This document shows, in pieces, positions 24,801 to 38,163 of a stretch of 64,000 nt of DNA. The notes under the pieces were generated by a model. That model was not told where the DNA came from. It did no database searches and saw only the letters and a list, made by a program, of their open reading frames with translations. Each line of letters opens with the position of its first letter. Position 1 is the first letter of the stretch. Source of the stretch: Elysia chlorotica (lineage: Eukaryota > Mollusca > Gastropoda > Plakobranchidae); the NCBI GenBank assembly GCA_003991915.1, contig RQTK01000212.1, positions 547,425 through 611,424 of the forward strand, given 5' to 3'. Made by a program: the position numbers and the translations under genes.

Positions 24801-25559
24801 TACCGGTTTTATCGACCCAGCTCAGAGAATACCTCTATACGCCTAAGAGGATTTTTCTTTAGGCTAAGAGGGCGTTATAATAAAGATAACAGATTACAAA
24901 ACCAAAAGCAGTGAAACCTACAAAAGGCTAGAACTAGAAGATACCTTTTTCCCTACACAGAAACCTAACCAAAAGTAGACATCAAATAACTTATAAACCG
25001 TATAGAGCTTTTAATCTACTATCTGTTGTTTCGGTGTGTGTGTTTATTGTTGTTGTCGAGGAGGGAACTGCCGGAGGAACAGCCAATTGGCTATTCGTCC
25101 GGTTATCGGACAAAATTTATTGTCCCTTTTTTCATTGGTACGAAAAATCGGCATGCAAAAAGCGTCCATTAATTATAGGGTCGTGATAGGGCAAGGTCTG
25201 TGCTGCCACTCAGAAAAACAGCGGAGGGGGGGGGGGGTACGAATTCTATCACTCAAGATTTACTTTTTTGTTCTTTGATTTTTCAAAAAAATGTTCAAGC
25301 TGATAAATTTTGTTTTAATCCATCCATTTATACGTCACCCATGCGATAAAGTTCTTCACTCTATAATAATTTAAGTTGAAATCTGGAAATATAAAATGAT
25401 TTCTTTCAATCAAATCGTCAGATTTAAAAAGACACCAATATTCCGAATAATACATGTAGTTATTATGGTTTTGAGACAGTTAACATTACAGTCAAATTCA
25501 TACCCGCACATTGGATTTTGTTGAGGAGAAGACATTGAAGGATATAGGCACATGTGATG

Positions 25560-25790
25560 CCAGTCCCAAGACCAACGTCTGCTAATTGTACGTGCTGCCA
25601 CACAGAGGCAGTTCGGGGACCTGTTTCAGCCAATCACGTTATGAAGGCCCTAGCAATTGCCCCAGCCTGTCCAAGTCGTTCACTTTGATTAACCGACACC
25701 GACTTAACTAGAAAAGAACGATTTTTTTTTTTTGGCTGTTTGCTGATTTGAACCCACGCGCTCAACCACTATGCCAGATTCTCTGCAAGT
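25560..25790 (-). repeat. tRNA-derived SINE copy
   Basis: On the minus strand the order is a degraded head containing GGTTCAAATC-like sequence near 25,750, then the body motif AGTCGGTGTCGGTTAATC, then GTGGCAGCACGTACAATTAG and GACGTTGGTCTTGGGAC. A T-tract interrupts the head-body junction. Confidence 0.65.
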
Positions 25791-28384
25791 ACATATTAAT
25801 TTTGATCATCCTGTACAGATTTTCTCGGTGCAAAAGGAATGCTACACGCACGGCCAATCTGACTCGCCAGTTCATCTTCATGTCCAATAGCTGCAAACTT
25901 TGAGAAAAGTTAGTTCGTTAACGAAATGATCTAAAAGGTAATAAAGAATGTTATCTACTTGAAGAAAACCTATCGCACGGGATCGCGGTGAGGCTTCTAA
26001 TTGGGAGCTTGTAGCTCAGTGCGAAACCAACATGTTTAATATTTCTCTTGGGTCGGCTTTATAACCCGCTTTTCCGCCGAGTGTCGCCTAATTTAGATAT
26101 TCGGTTCATGTATAATGAAAAAAACATAAAAGACCAACAATTCAGTGGTAACAACAACAAACGAACATAACACGAAAAAAGAACCCCGTTCCCGCAGATT
26201 CATCATTCATGACATCCGGCCACGCCGAAAGGCTCTACTCTAGGCCTACTCTTAGTCTCTATAATTATCATGTTGGTATTGCAAATGCAAACATTCATGG
26301 TGTTCGTTTTACTGTCTTCTTACCAGCTAAATACATGTACGATCTAAGTGTAATGCACTTGGAACTCGATTTATTATGTTCCCTCTAGCTATTTGAGATA
26401 ACTTCTATTGGAAAATGTGTCGGTGTACATGATCTTACGGGCCTGCTGCTCAGCAACAAAATCGCAATGAGCCCATTCACCCCTACCCGATGTTATCTAA
26501 TATCTGGTATCCTCGCCCCTACCCCAACACAATCTTTTTTTGTCTGCGACCATTTCCTGCTTCTGTTTTCGAATGATTTAACATATACAAAATTATATGA
26601 ACGAGCTCCGAGTTATAAAAAATTGAGGGTCGTTATCAAGTCACTTTTAATATTTACCCACACACTCACCCTCTTTCCAAGACACTTTATTAATACCCTC
26701 CAAAAAAAAAAAATTCTCCCTCCCTGTCTCTCTCTCCAATTTCTGGTTAAAAAATTTATTCATATGCATTACCATTTCCAATTAAAAAAAAAAAAGAATC
26801 AACGAGCAAAGTTTATTGCAGCCTGCTTCTTCAATCACCTCCCTTAACCGTTCTTATTAAAATTGAGCAACATCTAAAGTAGGCTAGGCCTAATGTTTGA
26901 TAAGCTTTTTGTAAATAAACTTTAGTCTAATGCCTGTGTAAACAAAGACTGTAAAATTAGTGCTATGTCAATCTAGATCTACTAAGTTTTGCGGATTGAA
27001 TTTAAAACAATAATAAATATAATAATTATAACATGCAGTGGCGGCATACCGCGGCAACACAGAAAATGTAGATCTATCTCTCTGTGGATGGCACCCTCTA
27101 CAAGCTCCCTGGAACAACAAAAACAACACAACTCTAGCTGACTGGGCCAGTTACACATGTGCCTCACTGTTGGATGTTGACATCATTCTACTAGATCTAG
27201 TACTAGATCTAAGCTTTTAGATTATAGTGTGTTGGTTGTCGGAAGATACATCAAGTGACTGAAATGCCGGTGCTGTGCAGTGCATAATTATGTAAGTGGA
27301 TCTAGAGTTATATCTATATTATAGAGTTTAGATTTAGATTAAAATAGACAGCTATTTTTATAGCCTCCGTGACATGGGATTAGCATAGTTAATAAATTAT
27401 TGCTTGTGGGTAGAGCTCTAGATCTAGGTCTAGATCTAGAAAGAATCTAGATTCTATCTTAGACCTCTGGGCCTAGGCCTACTGGACATAGGGCAAACCC
27501 TTGGCCCCATCGATAAGATAGGAAAAGAAACCAGTCTAGATTCTCCATGTAACCCCATAACTGACTTAGAATCTACAAAAAGTAGATCCAATGTCTTATT
27601 TCGACTTTTAAATCAAGTAAGTACGATGTAACATTGCATAAAGAAAAGAAATAGTTAAAAACAGAAATGGGCTGATATAATAAATTATATCTAGACCCAA
27701 TATTATATTGTGAGACTTATTTTTTCTTGTTATCACTGCCAGTCGCACTAGTGATCTAGATCTAGATCTCTATTTGAAAGTTGGTAGGCGACATGCTAAA
27801 GGTATCTTGACTGTGGCCGAATAACGGTAATATCGCCCAGGAATACCGTTATTCGTGAGAGCTGTTTCTTGGGTTTCATCGTCGAATATAGCTTTCTCTT
27901 TCATAATTTAGCGTTTACTAGGTCTGCAAAAAGATAATAATATTATTATGTTAAGTAAAATAATCGGATACACAGCGTCGCGTTAATAGTATAATTATAC
28001 GCGCATTATTTAGACAGAAACGGTTGAATATTCGAATCACTCTAGTCTATAAATCTGTAGGGGAGTTACTGGGAGTTAGATATCATCACTGTTTCAGCCA
28101 TATCTGGTTGGATAACAGTAGGGGCCTACCATAGATTTATATAACTACCAGGGGTAGTTATATGTCCATGGGGCCTACACACCTATGTCAGTGCAAGTGC
28201 TCGCTAGTTTGTAGCATAAAGGACTCTCCCTTGGAACCTAGGAGACGCAAAAAATGAGAGAGCTTCTCTGGCAAAGGCAAAGTCACGTTCGCACTAACTA
28301 CTGTGCCAACCAGAAGCGAATCCTTAGTTAAAGGTGATCTCTAATTTGTTTGACATTAATAGAATAAAATAATACGGAGATTTA
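25791..28384. other. non-coding stretch with clustered CTAGATC words
   Basis: No exon recognised. Between about 27,070 and 27,780 the hexamers AGATCT, TCTAGA and CTAGAT are strikingly clustered (for example TAGATCTAGTACTAGATCTA at 27,190). Remaining sequence is AT-rich with homopolymer runs. Confidence 0.45.
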
Positions 28385-28460
28385 AAGGTCATCTGCTGAG
28401 ATTCAAACCACGAGGCTTGAACCTCTTGCTCATCAGTCCAGGGCACTGCCGAATAAACTG
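28385..28460 (-). repeat. tRNA-like SINE head fragment
   Basis: The reverse complement contains GTGGTTTGAATCTCAGC (B-box-like) preceded by GGCAGTGCCCTGGACTGATG. Only the head is present. Confidence 0.45.
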
Positions 28461-28677
28461 TTGGACGATCCAGCATTGTTCAATAAAGAATGCAATCTTC
28501 AAGTATTTTACACCCCTGAATGATCCAGTTGTAATGCGCTTAAATATAGGCCGACTGATTCGTTATGTAAGACAAGATCGTATCCATCAGTATTGTGCCG
28601 AGGCCATGAATTATAATTGTTGTGTAAGGCTAGAGGGTATAGTTAAAGACTCTCTCCCTCTGTCTTATCTGTCTGCT

Positions 28678-28680
<3 letters not shown>

Positions 28681-28718
<38 letters not shown>
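28681..28718. repeat. (CT)n microsatellite
   Basis: A pure CT dinucleotide run of 38 bases. Confidence 0.95.
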
Positions 28719-28720
<2 letters not shown>

Positions 28721-28779
28721 TATCGCATTTTCTACAGACCTCTCTTCTGTCTGTCTGTCTGTATTTCTGTATTTCTTTC

Positions 28780-29400
<621 letters not shown>

Positions 29401-29404
29401 CTCT

Positions 29405-29409
29405 GTCTC

Positions 29410-29465
<56 letters not shown>
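29405..29465. repeat. (CT)n microsatellite
   Basis: CT dinucleotide array with a few G interruptions at its left end. It abuts the tRNA-like head of the SINE at 29,466. Confidence 0.9.
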
Positions 29466-29467
<2 letters not shown>

Positions 29468-29690
29468 CGCGGTTCGAATCCCACGATCTGCACATTTATT
29501 TGTGCAATTTCGCCCCCAGTAACTGGTTGGGTTGGTGTCAGTATAATGTGACCGGCTGAGACAGGAGTCATGGTATCCATGCCCCGTCTCGTGTGTGGCA
29601 GCTCACAAAATTGTCAGACATCAGTATGGTCGCCCGTCCCCAGTATAGCCTATATAGTGCTGACGTTGTGCATTAAAGCAAATCAACTCA
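29466..29690 (+). repeat. tRNA-derived SINE copy, well preserved
   Basis: B box GCGGTTCGAATCCC at about 29,468, then the body GGTTGGGTTGGTGTCAGTAT, GAGACAGGAGTCATGGTATC, GTGTGGCAGCTCACAAAATT, GTCAGACATCAG and a 3' tail AATCAACTCAACTCA. The A box is lost into the adjacent CT array. This is the clearest plus-strand copy. Confidence 0.85.
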
Positions 29691-29699
29691 ACTCACTGT

Positions 29700-30255
29700 C
29701 TATATTGTCACCACTCACCACCGTTACACCGATCTAACCTATATGAAATCTCTTAAATTAATAAGTTTATAGAATTTGGATAGTAAACACATGCTTGATA
29801 TTAATTATTATATAACAATTAAGATCTATAATAACTTGCAATATACAAACAGTGCTTGTGTTATATGGTAGCGATAATTCAACCTAAGTGGATCCTACCG
29901 TACTAACCAAACAAGCACGTGTTATCGTACTAACCAATAAATCAGGCTGTTTATGTGTAGACCTAGTTGAATTGACAGGCCTAAACATATTTATTTCCCT
30001 GGTAATCATTTAACTTTTTATCTCATTACTGGATAAACAAAGTCTGTGCGCTTAGTTCTGGGTTTGTTTTTATCTTCATACGAACGCCATAAAGTGCAAT
30101 TCACTATACTTCGAGCGGAGGCCCCAGATAAAGATACGTACATCTATTCTGTGGCGAGGTAGAGCGATACAGAACGACTCGCGTCACATGACCTCGTGGT
30201 TTGCCCTTAGTCCTTTATCGAGGAGACCCTCCATCATTGTGTCAATTCCGTCGTA
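29700..30255. other. non-coding, nothing recognised
   Basis: Between the two SINE copies at 29.5 and 30.3 kb no gene or repeat was identified. Confidence 0.4.
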
Positions 30256-30261
30256 TTGTTT

Positions 30262-30495
30262 CGTTGGTTGGTTGGTTGAGTTGGTTTAACGTCCAACAGC
30301 AGCACTATATAGGCTATATTGTGGACGGGCCCCAAGATGGACATCTGACAATTTCATGTGCTGCCATACTCGAGACAAGGCGGGGATACCATGACTCCTG
30401 TCTCAGCCGGTCACATTATACTGACACCGACCCAACTAGTAGGGAACGCAACAGCCAGGATTGGAACTCGGGACCTTTTGCGTCGGAAGCCAGTC
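30262..30495 (-). repeat. tRNA-derived SINE copy, well preserved
   Basis: The plus strand reads the element backwards. The tail GTTGAGTTGGTTTAACGTCC at about 30,275 is followed by GGCCCCAAGATGGACATCTG, CATGACTCCTGTCTCAGCC, CTGACACCGACCCAAC, and a head with TTGGAACTCGGGACC and TTTTGCGTCGGAAGCC. Confidence 0.85.
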
Positions 30496-31130
30496 GTATT
30501 GTGTCAGGCTAGAGGGAAAAGTCCTTCCAATAGGAAGAATAAGTTTGGCCCTAGGTTCGCAAGTACAATGTGACGACTCGTCTGACTATATAAGAATAAG
30601 AAGGCTTAAGATGAGTCGCAAATTTACCTCAACGCTGTACTTGCATCCCTTAGCTATCTCTTCCAACTTTGATATCAGACTGCAGGCCCACCTCGTCTTG
30701 GTTAAAAAGTGATAACAAACGCCACAAAGGTAGGTTGAAAAATATCGTATGGTTTCCAAACCACTCGTGGCTGATGAAGGCGCAAGGGCTATCGTAAACA
30801 AAATTCGCGTACAGTGACATTGCAAGAGCTTTCAGGACGTTTATAAACCTCAATACATTAGGGCCTTTTATGTTGTCAGCTCAAAATAAATAACGTTAGA
30901 CTGTATTATTTGTTTATATTATAACAATGTTGCATTTGCCCTCAAAACGGCGAAAATAACTCTATGGTTCAAAAGAGACAAAAATTGAACTCCAGATACA
31001 GATAACAAAAGATTTATAGGGGTATGGAGCGATACAAGATGGAAAAAGTCGTAGATGAAAAAAAAAAGATGAGAGAGAGAAAGAGACGTTGATAGACAGA
31101 GAAAGTGTGTGTGTGTGTGTGGTGTGTGTG

Positions 31131-31134
<4 letters not shown>

Positions 31135-31183
<49 letters not shown>
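31135..31183. repeat. (GA)n microsatellite abutting the assembly gap
   Basis: A GA array, preceded by a (GT)n run, continues to the first N. The repeat is the likely reason the assembly broke here. Confidence 0.95.
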
Positions 31184-31813
31184 NNNNNNNNNNNNNNNNN
31201 NNNNNNNNNNNNNNNNNNNNNNNNNNNNNNNNNNNNNNNNNNNNNNNNNNNNNNNNNNNNNNNNNNNNNNNNNNNNNNNNNNNNNNNNNNNNNNNNNNNN
31301 NNNNNNNNNNNNNNNNNNNNNNNNNNNNNNNNNNNNNNNNNNNNNNNNNNNNNNNNNNNNNNNNNNNNNNNNNNNNNNNNNNNNNNNNNNNNNNNNNNNN
31401 NNNNNNNNNNNNNNNNNNNNNNNNNNNNNNNNNNNNNNNNNNNNNNNNNNNNNNNNNNNNNNNNNNNNNNNNNNNNNNNNNNNNNNNNNNNNNNNNNNNN
31501 NNNNNNNNNNNNNNNNNNNNNNNNNNNNNNNNNNNNNNNNNNNNNNNNNNNNNNNNNNNNNNNNNNNNNNNNNNNNNNNNNNNNNNNNNNNNNNNNNNNN
31601 NNNNNNNNNNNNNNNNNNNNNNNNNNNNNNNNNNNNNNNNNNNNNNNNNNNNNNNNNNNNNNNNNNNNNNNNNNNNNNNNNNNNNNNNNNNNNNNNNNNN
31701 NNNNNNNNNNNNNNNNNNNNNNNNNNNNNNNNNNNNNNNNNNNNNNNNNNNNNNNNNNNNNNNNNNNNNNNNNNNNNNNNNNNNNNNNNNNNNNNNNNNN
31801 NNNNNNNNNNNNN
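31184..31813. other. assembly gap (N run, 630 bases)
   Basis: Continuous unknown bases. No feature can be called within it, and open frames crossing it are meaningless. Confidence 1.
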
Positions 31814-31906
31814 GATACCCACCCCGCTAAATGAATTGTTCACATCCTCAATGGATGTTGGTACACTTCATTAATTAAACATTTAACAAATAACTTTGAA
31901 CAGGTT

Positions 31907-31997
31907 TTCACCGATAAACGTTGTTTTGTTGAAAAAAAAAACAAAAAAACAAAAAAACAACACAACAACCGATAAACGTTGTTTTGTTGAAAAAAAA
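31907..31997. repeat. short direct repeat (59-bp offset)
   Basis: ACCGATAAACGTTGTTTTGT followed by a poly-A tract occurs at about 31,909 and again at about 31,968. Confidence 0.75.
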
Positions 31998-32097
31998 AAA
32001 AAAATAAATAAATAAATAAACACCAACTACAAAATACAATTATGTATACCAACCAAGTTCAGTTGAAACGGTTTCGGTGGCGATCGATACATCGCCA

Positions 32098-32265
32098 AGG
32101 TGACTAACGGTGAGTAAGTGGTAGAGCACCAAGCTCTTTCCGGGAGGTAGGTTATTCGATTTCACTATTGGGTACATTCATTTGGTAGATTTCCTTGCAC
32201 GTTCTCTGTGTGGCAGCATGTACAATTCTCAGACATTAGTATTTGGACCTTACAATTTAGCGTAG
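32098..32265 (+). repeat. tRNA-derived SINE copy, degraded
   Basis: The A-box-like AGTAAGTGGTAGAGCACC is followed by a weak B box (TTATTCGATTTC). Body motifs are GTGTGGCAGCATGTACAATT and CTCAGACATTAG. Confidence 0.65.
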
Positions 32266-33390
32266 TTTTTGATACATTTGTACTTTAAGAAACCAACCAA
32301 CCCATCCAGCTTTCATTTCGACGTGAAATGGAATGCTGCCTCATAGTATCGAAAGAGGAATGACACATTGAAAGTGTCTATTGTTTAAAGTAACCAGGCC
32401 CTGTGCGTGGCACATACAAAGGATACCTGGTAGTCATTATGACGCTTTCGCATTTTTTGAAGGGTTAACATCGTTCCATGTCGATCCCCGCATAACATCA
32501 CAGCGGTGTGTTTTGAGATTTACATTTTAATAGGATGTCGACTCACAAGCCCCGTAAGTCTGGATTCAGCCAACCGTCAGGATCACTGTGTCCCACCACA
32601 GGCAGATCGGGTCGGCAGAATGACTTCAGCAGTGTCTAGTCTAGAGCTAGTCCGACCTTAGCAGCTGCTGTTGTTCCGAATTAACGTGTGGAGCGATGGG
32701 TTTATTTACATAGTCCAGTGTATGCTGTCTGCCCGGCAACAACTCTCTGGGTTCACTTCACGATAGTTCGTACATTTATCTCATTTTGAACAATAAAAAT
32801 GCTAGAAAAAAAAATAGACACCAAAATAACAAATAAAACACAACGGCACACACGCACACAGAGTAAAAACAGCTTCTGACTTCTGGCGATATACGGAAAC
32901 ACACCCTCTTTCCACAAAATCAATAACAACAGCAACAACAACAACAACAACAACAACAACACACACACAAAAAACCCCAACAAGAACAAACCACAAAGCA
33001 AGCAAACAAAAAACCAACAACCAACCAAAGATTTTAAAGTTAGCGGAAAAAATTCGACCGCAATTCTGTTGATTTCAATACCGCACTTCAGAGCTGTGTA
33101 CGCTTGTATTTGCATTTTTTTCATATCTTGAACACATCAGCTCCATAACAGAGTCTTTGTGATAATTGATAGAGACTTATAGTAGGTGAAAGTTAAAGGT
33201 CTATGGTTCTATTGTATCAACTCTTGGTTCGCACTCATGTGGGCGCCTCACTCTAGTGTGAAAGTTTTAGAGAGAAAACAGAATTTTTATTTTACATCAT
33301 AATTATATACAGCAAAGTAGTGACAGAACGGAATGAACATATAAATAAGGAGAATAATACGGAGAAAGTGGTAGCGGTGGGAGGTTAGGG
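32266..33390. other. non-coding stretch; includes (CAA)n tract
   Basis: No exon recognised. A CAA/CA-rich tract lies at about 32,925-32,970. Confidence 0.45.

Positions 33391-33392
<2 letters not shown>

Positions 33393-33463
<71 letters not shown>
33393..33463. repeat. (GA)n microsatellite
   Basis: A pure GA run with one AAAG interruption at its left edge. Confidence 0.95.
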
Positions 33464-33468
<5 letters not shown>

Positions 33469-33474
33469 TACATC

Positions 33475-33652
33475 ATACACACACATACATTCATACATAC
33501 ACACATACATACAAACATACATGCATACATACATACATACATACATACATACATACATACATACATACATACATACATACATACATACATACATACACAC
33601 ATACACACACATATATATACACACATACATACATACATACATACATACATGT
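33475..33652. repeat. (ATAC)n tetranucleotide microsatellite
   Basis: ATAC/CATA units over about 175 bases, with CACA interruptions near both ends. It follows the GA array closely, forming a compound microsatellite. Confidence 0.95.
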
Positions 33653-33659
33653 ATCATAC

Positions 33660-35240
33660 ACCATCATTTTATGAAATGATCAGCGTGCTTTTCCCTTTGT
33701 TTCTCTGCTCACCTCCATGTTGGCCCATACCGTGTAGGTTATCATTGAATACACTGTCAGCTTCCCGTCGGCCTCTGCTTTATGAGTCTATTGTCCCCAT
33801 ACATATATAAATATAGATCTATGATTGTAACGTATCCACGCCGAGTCCCCAGGCAGCTGGCGCTGGGCTCAACTACTAAGATAAACAATATAGTGTATTA
33901 AAGTACATGTACACCACACTTAACAGTCATCTGCCCGCTGTTGCATGGTTACAGGACACTGAACTATGCATATATATATGTAAATGTATATTTTGTGTAT
34001 ACACTCTGCCATACAGTTCGCAACACCAGTTGGGAGGGATTAAGGGAAATTATTTGGCCAAATCTCCAAGTGTGGATATGTCACACCAGTCAATATTGTT
34101 CATTTCATTCAATGTTGACTTGCAATAATCGATCAGGCATTAGAATGTATAACTTTACCCCTCTAAATGTAAATAGACCGCAGAATTATGGATTCTGCGT
34201 TGTCGTTATATATATTTATTGATAGAGAGATTGATGGAAAGGGTCGATACATTGATAGACTAGAAACTAGGTTTATTAGGGAAGATAAACAATTTTTATA
34301 CATCGATCAAATGAGAAGGAGGAAAACCCAACAGAATGATATGAGAATGGAGACAGCAATTTAAAAAAATGTTGGAGCAGATTGCACGGGGTCATATTTT
34401 GATATTTTGTTCGTCACCAAATTTAAAAAAGGGCATTGAAGACAAAGCATAAAGCTATTGTGTGGGGAACCCAGGCTGAGCCTCTCTATAGAGGGAGGGA
34501 GAGAATTCTCTCCCTCTCTCCGGGTTTAACGTCTCCTAGGTTCCCCTGGGGGATCCTATACGGCGACGAACCCAGGCTGAGAGCGGCTCCTGCTAAACCG
34601 ATCCAACTACATGTATGAGAGGCTTCTAAAGAAAACCATGCATAGCAAGATGTATTGGCCACCCCGTGACGAATCATGATTTCTGCTAAAACTTGTCATC
34701 ACATACAACGTAAACACTTAAATAGATACATGTACAACAATTTGCTTAAAGGTTTTGTTAACGACCCAGTCTAATCGCTCGTAATCATCTACAGCACTGA
34801 TAGTTAATCAAGTACACGTACTTGTTTTAATCTCGCTCTGTCTCTACAAAGATTTGGCTTTGCAAAGCCCCGAGAACTACACGTATAGATCTACGGCTTA
34901 TTCCGATACCATAAAGATATTTATACTTTCGCCTCTTTTCACAGATACGTATTAAAAAGGTATGCAATAAAACAAATAGAGCGTTTCTAAAGACATAACT
35001 GTAAACGAGTTGGCCCTATTTTAAAGCATGGTGAATCTATGTTGTTCAGTTTTCTAATTCAAGACATGCAGCTACTACTGGTGTATAATACATAAAAAAA
35101 CACCTTGCAAGCAGTGCCGTATTAAAAATGATTTGTGTGATATTATCGACCACACTTTCTAGTTCATAATAGTTTGCGAAAATTGTAACCAATAAAGATA
35201 ACAGAACTGATTTAATGATATGGTATTAAAATATGGCCTT
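33660..35240. other. non-coding stretch with a partial SINE-like segment
   Basis: No exon recognised. At about 34,488-34,522 a near-palindrome GGGAGAGAATTCTCTCCC is followed by GGGTTTAACGTCTCCTAGG. The latter matches the tail motif of minus-strand SINE copies at 17.7 and 49.1 kb. Confidence 0.4.
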
Positions 35241-35244
35241 GTCC

Positions 35245-35365
35245 TTTTCCACCGTTTATCGACGGTGGAAAAAAAACAACTGGCGAACTTTTCCACCGTT
35301 TATCGACGGTGGACAAAAAAAATAATTACTGGCGTTCTTTTCCACCGCTCATGAAAGGTAGAAAA
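35245..35365. repeat. three tandem ~46-bp units, each a short hairpin
   Basis: Unit 1 has an 11-bp perfect stem TTTTCCACCGT (35,245-35,255), loop TTATCG, and complement to 35,272. Unit 2 at 35,289 repeats stem and loop with one mismatch at the outer end. Unit 3 at 35,338 is decayed on its 3' arm. The arms followed by A-runs resemble no known metazoan element that I can name. Confidence 0.8.
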
Positions 35366-35837
35366 ACATACGCCCCTTTACATTGATCGTATGTGATGTG
35401 TTGCATACTGATAGTTTTGAATTGATGTTTTCGTTCAAATATGCTTTGGCTATGAAAAGAAAAGAATATGTTCATGATCACAACAATCTTCGGCATGGAT
35501 TTGATTTTGCTCTTTTTGTTCTACAGTTAGAACTATGACCAATGGACGGGTAAAATGGGGTATAAAGGAAACATTGACTCCCGCGCGCAATGTAAACGCA
35601 CCTTTCTCCGTCACGGATTATTATATGCCAGTAAGATATCACTGGCCATCATTAGTCCTAGCTTACGCTGGATACCAAAGAATTGCTGGATCTAGGCCTA
35701 CGTCTGATCAGGTCACTAGATCTGATCGAGATCTCGGCCAACCTACAACATAGCTGACGTGCCGTAAAAACAAAAACAACCCGACCAACCTAGCGTGGGT
35801 GGCGAACTCTGTGGTTTAGGGGGTTACATATAGACGC

Positions 35838-35848
35838 GATTATTATTT

Positions 35849-35907
<59 letters not shown>
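35838..35907. repeat. (TTA)n microsatellite
   Basis: ATT/TTA triplet array of about 70 bases. Confidence 0.95.
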
Positions 35908-35909
<2 letters not shown>

Positions 35910-38163
35910 ATGTATATGTAAACCGGGACAGACGGGACATATCTTGTCTAACATGCAGAGAATAGATGTCCACTTTGACCTAACATGTACTACATTACGT
36001 GGCTAGACATTGCAGCATTTTCTTATCAGTGTGTGGCTTGGAAGCTTATGATATAAGTAAACCAGACCCTTTAGCCCATTGAAAAATGCCTAATCTCATT
36101 TCTAGTTTCTTAGCCTACTATAAATGCTAATTCAAAGATAAACAGACTGATAACTACAATAATTTTAACTTGTTGAAAAGTCGTTATGCTGACTTTCTTA
36201 TTGTACCACATATATGATGACGCTAGCTGATGGGCACGCGTTTATTCTTTTTTATTGTAGTTGATCACTGAGTCAGGTCATTTTCGAATCGAAATTGGGT
36301 TAACGAACACTTAAGTTGTTTTTTTATGGGCAAGGTGTGTGGTAGCTTCAATGTTTTATCATTGACTTCTCTACCCGCGTTTTGGTCAGGGTAGTAGTTT
36401 TCAGACGGTAAGGTGTTGACTTGAAAATACCAATCTGACTCAAGTCTGTTTGTGTTCATCGTTATTTGCCGTAAGTAGCAGGGGTGAAACCATAGAGACC
36501 CAACTTAACAATTTGAAAAGGACAACGGATTTAATTGAATTCATACTGTCAAAATAAATATCGCCGAATCAGTAAATGCAATGTTCATCAAATCAAGGAG
36601 CACAAGTTACTGGTGTAGATAGTTCTAATTCTGAATTGACTTGCTTGACTTAATCGCTGTTCCCAACCTGGTCATCAGATCCAGCAATATCTCCAAATCG
36701 TTCGACGAGCTATCTCGTTTGTCCTAGTGTGCGAACTTGGTGGAAATACTTTTGTCTTGGCTCAATGATACTATTAAGTTATTCTTTGTGGATCGATGGA
36801 AATAGAATTGCATGATTTTGTTGACTGATATCTCTTAATTTCTGCGCAGATTGTGGCCAAGAAGGCGCCGGCGGCTTTCTGCAATTTTCGTGCGAATAAG
36901 GCTCAAGTCTAAGTTGCATTTTTTAAATTAGCGTTTTGTTGGAAAATCTGAGACCATTGGGTATACTATTGCTACCGATGGCGTGTGTCTAGTTTGTCTT
37001 GATCATTTTAGTTCTTCGGTAAGACAAACAAAAAGCGCACCTTATTACTAGGACCTTCATAGTTCGATAGTTATAATACTCTGGTGAAATTGAAAGAAGG
37101 GCCAAACTTGTTCAGAGACCGCATAGCCTTTGGATCAGACTAGAAAATTTGTGTCCCATACTGGAAGCGCCGTAGTTAGAGAGCTATAAACTTCGAGTCG
37201 GATAAGAAGTTAGATGCGAGAGACTGTGCCGCGTGATTGGAGCTCCACATTTACATGAGGAAATGGGGAAACTTTATTGGATTCTAAACATTATAAGTGT
37301 TGCTACTCAAGTTAGCTCGCTTGAGTGCGCAGGTCAACAAACGGATGCAATTCATTATTTTGCACAAACGATTAACCAAAAGGTCGTTGATCTTCGAACC
37401 TTTTCAGGCCTGTGGCTCAGCAGTTCTGTGTGCTGAGGTACACGGATTGTGGATGTCGCCTTGTACTTGTAGTGCGAGGCTGTTACTAGTCCATTACGCT
37501 GGCTCATCCGTCGATTTTCATCGAACAAAATTAATACATCTAGTTGAGAGGGTTATGGATTCTATTTTATTCTGGGTGGTTTAGTGCTTTTAGCAGTATT
37601 TTTAACAGTTCATCTCCAAACAAATGTTAAAGGAACCATGGATTGAGCTTTCTATTAAATTATGCAGTATAGTGAGTAAGATGAGAATGTACAAGTCGGA
37701 CTCGACCGAGTACTACTTGGCCTCGTCTTCTAGCCTGAGACACTCATGCCCAGTGACGAAAATGTGGTTGGGCACTGTGTAGTTTGTCAGGTTGTTCCAT
37801 CGCGCTCTCCAGGGATGGTTCGTCTGCAGCTACGTGAAGGCTTTCTACCGGGACGGTAAGAGAGGCTCCGAGGCTGAGGCGCAGTCCGTGTTGGCGTATA
37901 GTGTCTAGCATTTTTATATAAGACGAACTCTTAAAGATTCTTTTTGGTTTGTCACAATATGACACAGCATGAAGAAGCTACATGAAGACGCTGAGTTTTT
38001 GTAATTAGTTCCCACAGTCATGATATATTTACTTTGGCTTGATTTTTCGAGTGTTTCTTTCATTTCACCAGCACCTATTGGCTAGGACGTTTGAGCTAGA
38101 CACATCAGCGTCTAACTCTTCACTTGGCATCATCTGAGTTGGTCTGGAGGAAAGCACCCTGCC
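35908..38163. other. upstream flank of TRIC gene A, no coding exon recognised
   Basis: Base composition becomes less AT-rich from about 36.8 kb. A non-coding 5' UTR exon may lie here. TTTCATTTCACCAG at about 38,058-38,071 could be its downstream acceptor, about 90 bases before the start codon. No promoter element could be assigned with confidence. Confidence 0.35.

Noticed and set aside
30962..31843. Open frames of 241-293 codons
   Set aside because: They are mostly undetermined residues across the N gap and have no biological content.
33303..33679. Cys-Met-Tyr-Val repeat frame and His-Thr-Tyr-Ile repeat frame
   Set aside because: They arise from the (ATAC)n array. No evidence of coding.
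37744..37965. 73-codon minus-strand frame upstream of TRIC gene A
   Set aside because: No recognised family, no splice context, and length within chance expectation for this base composition.
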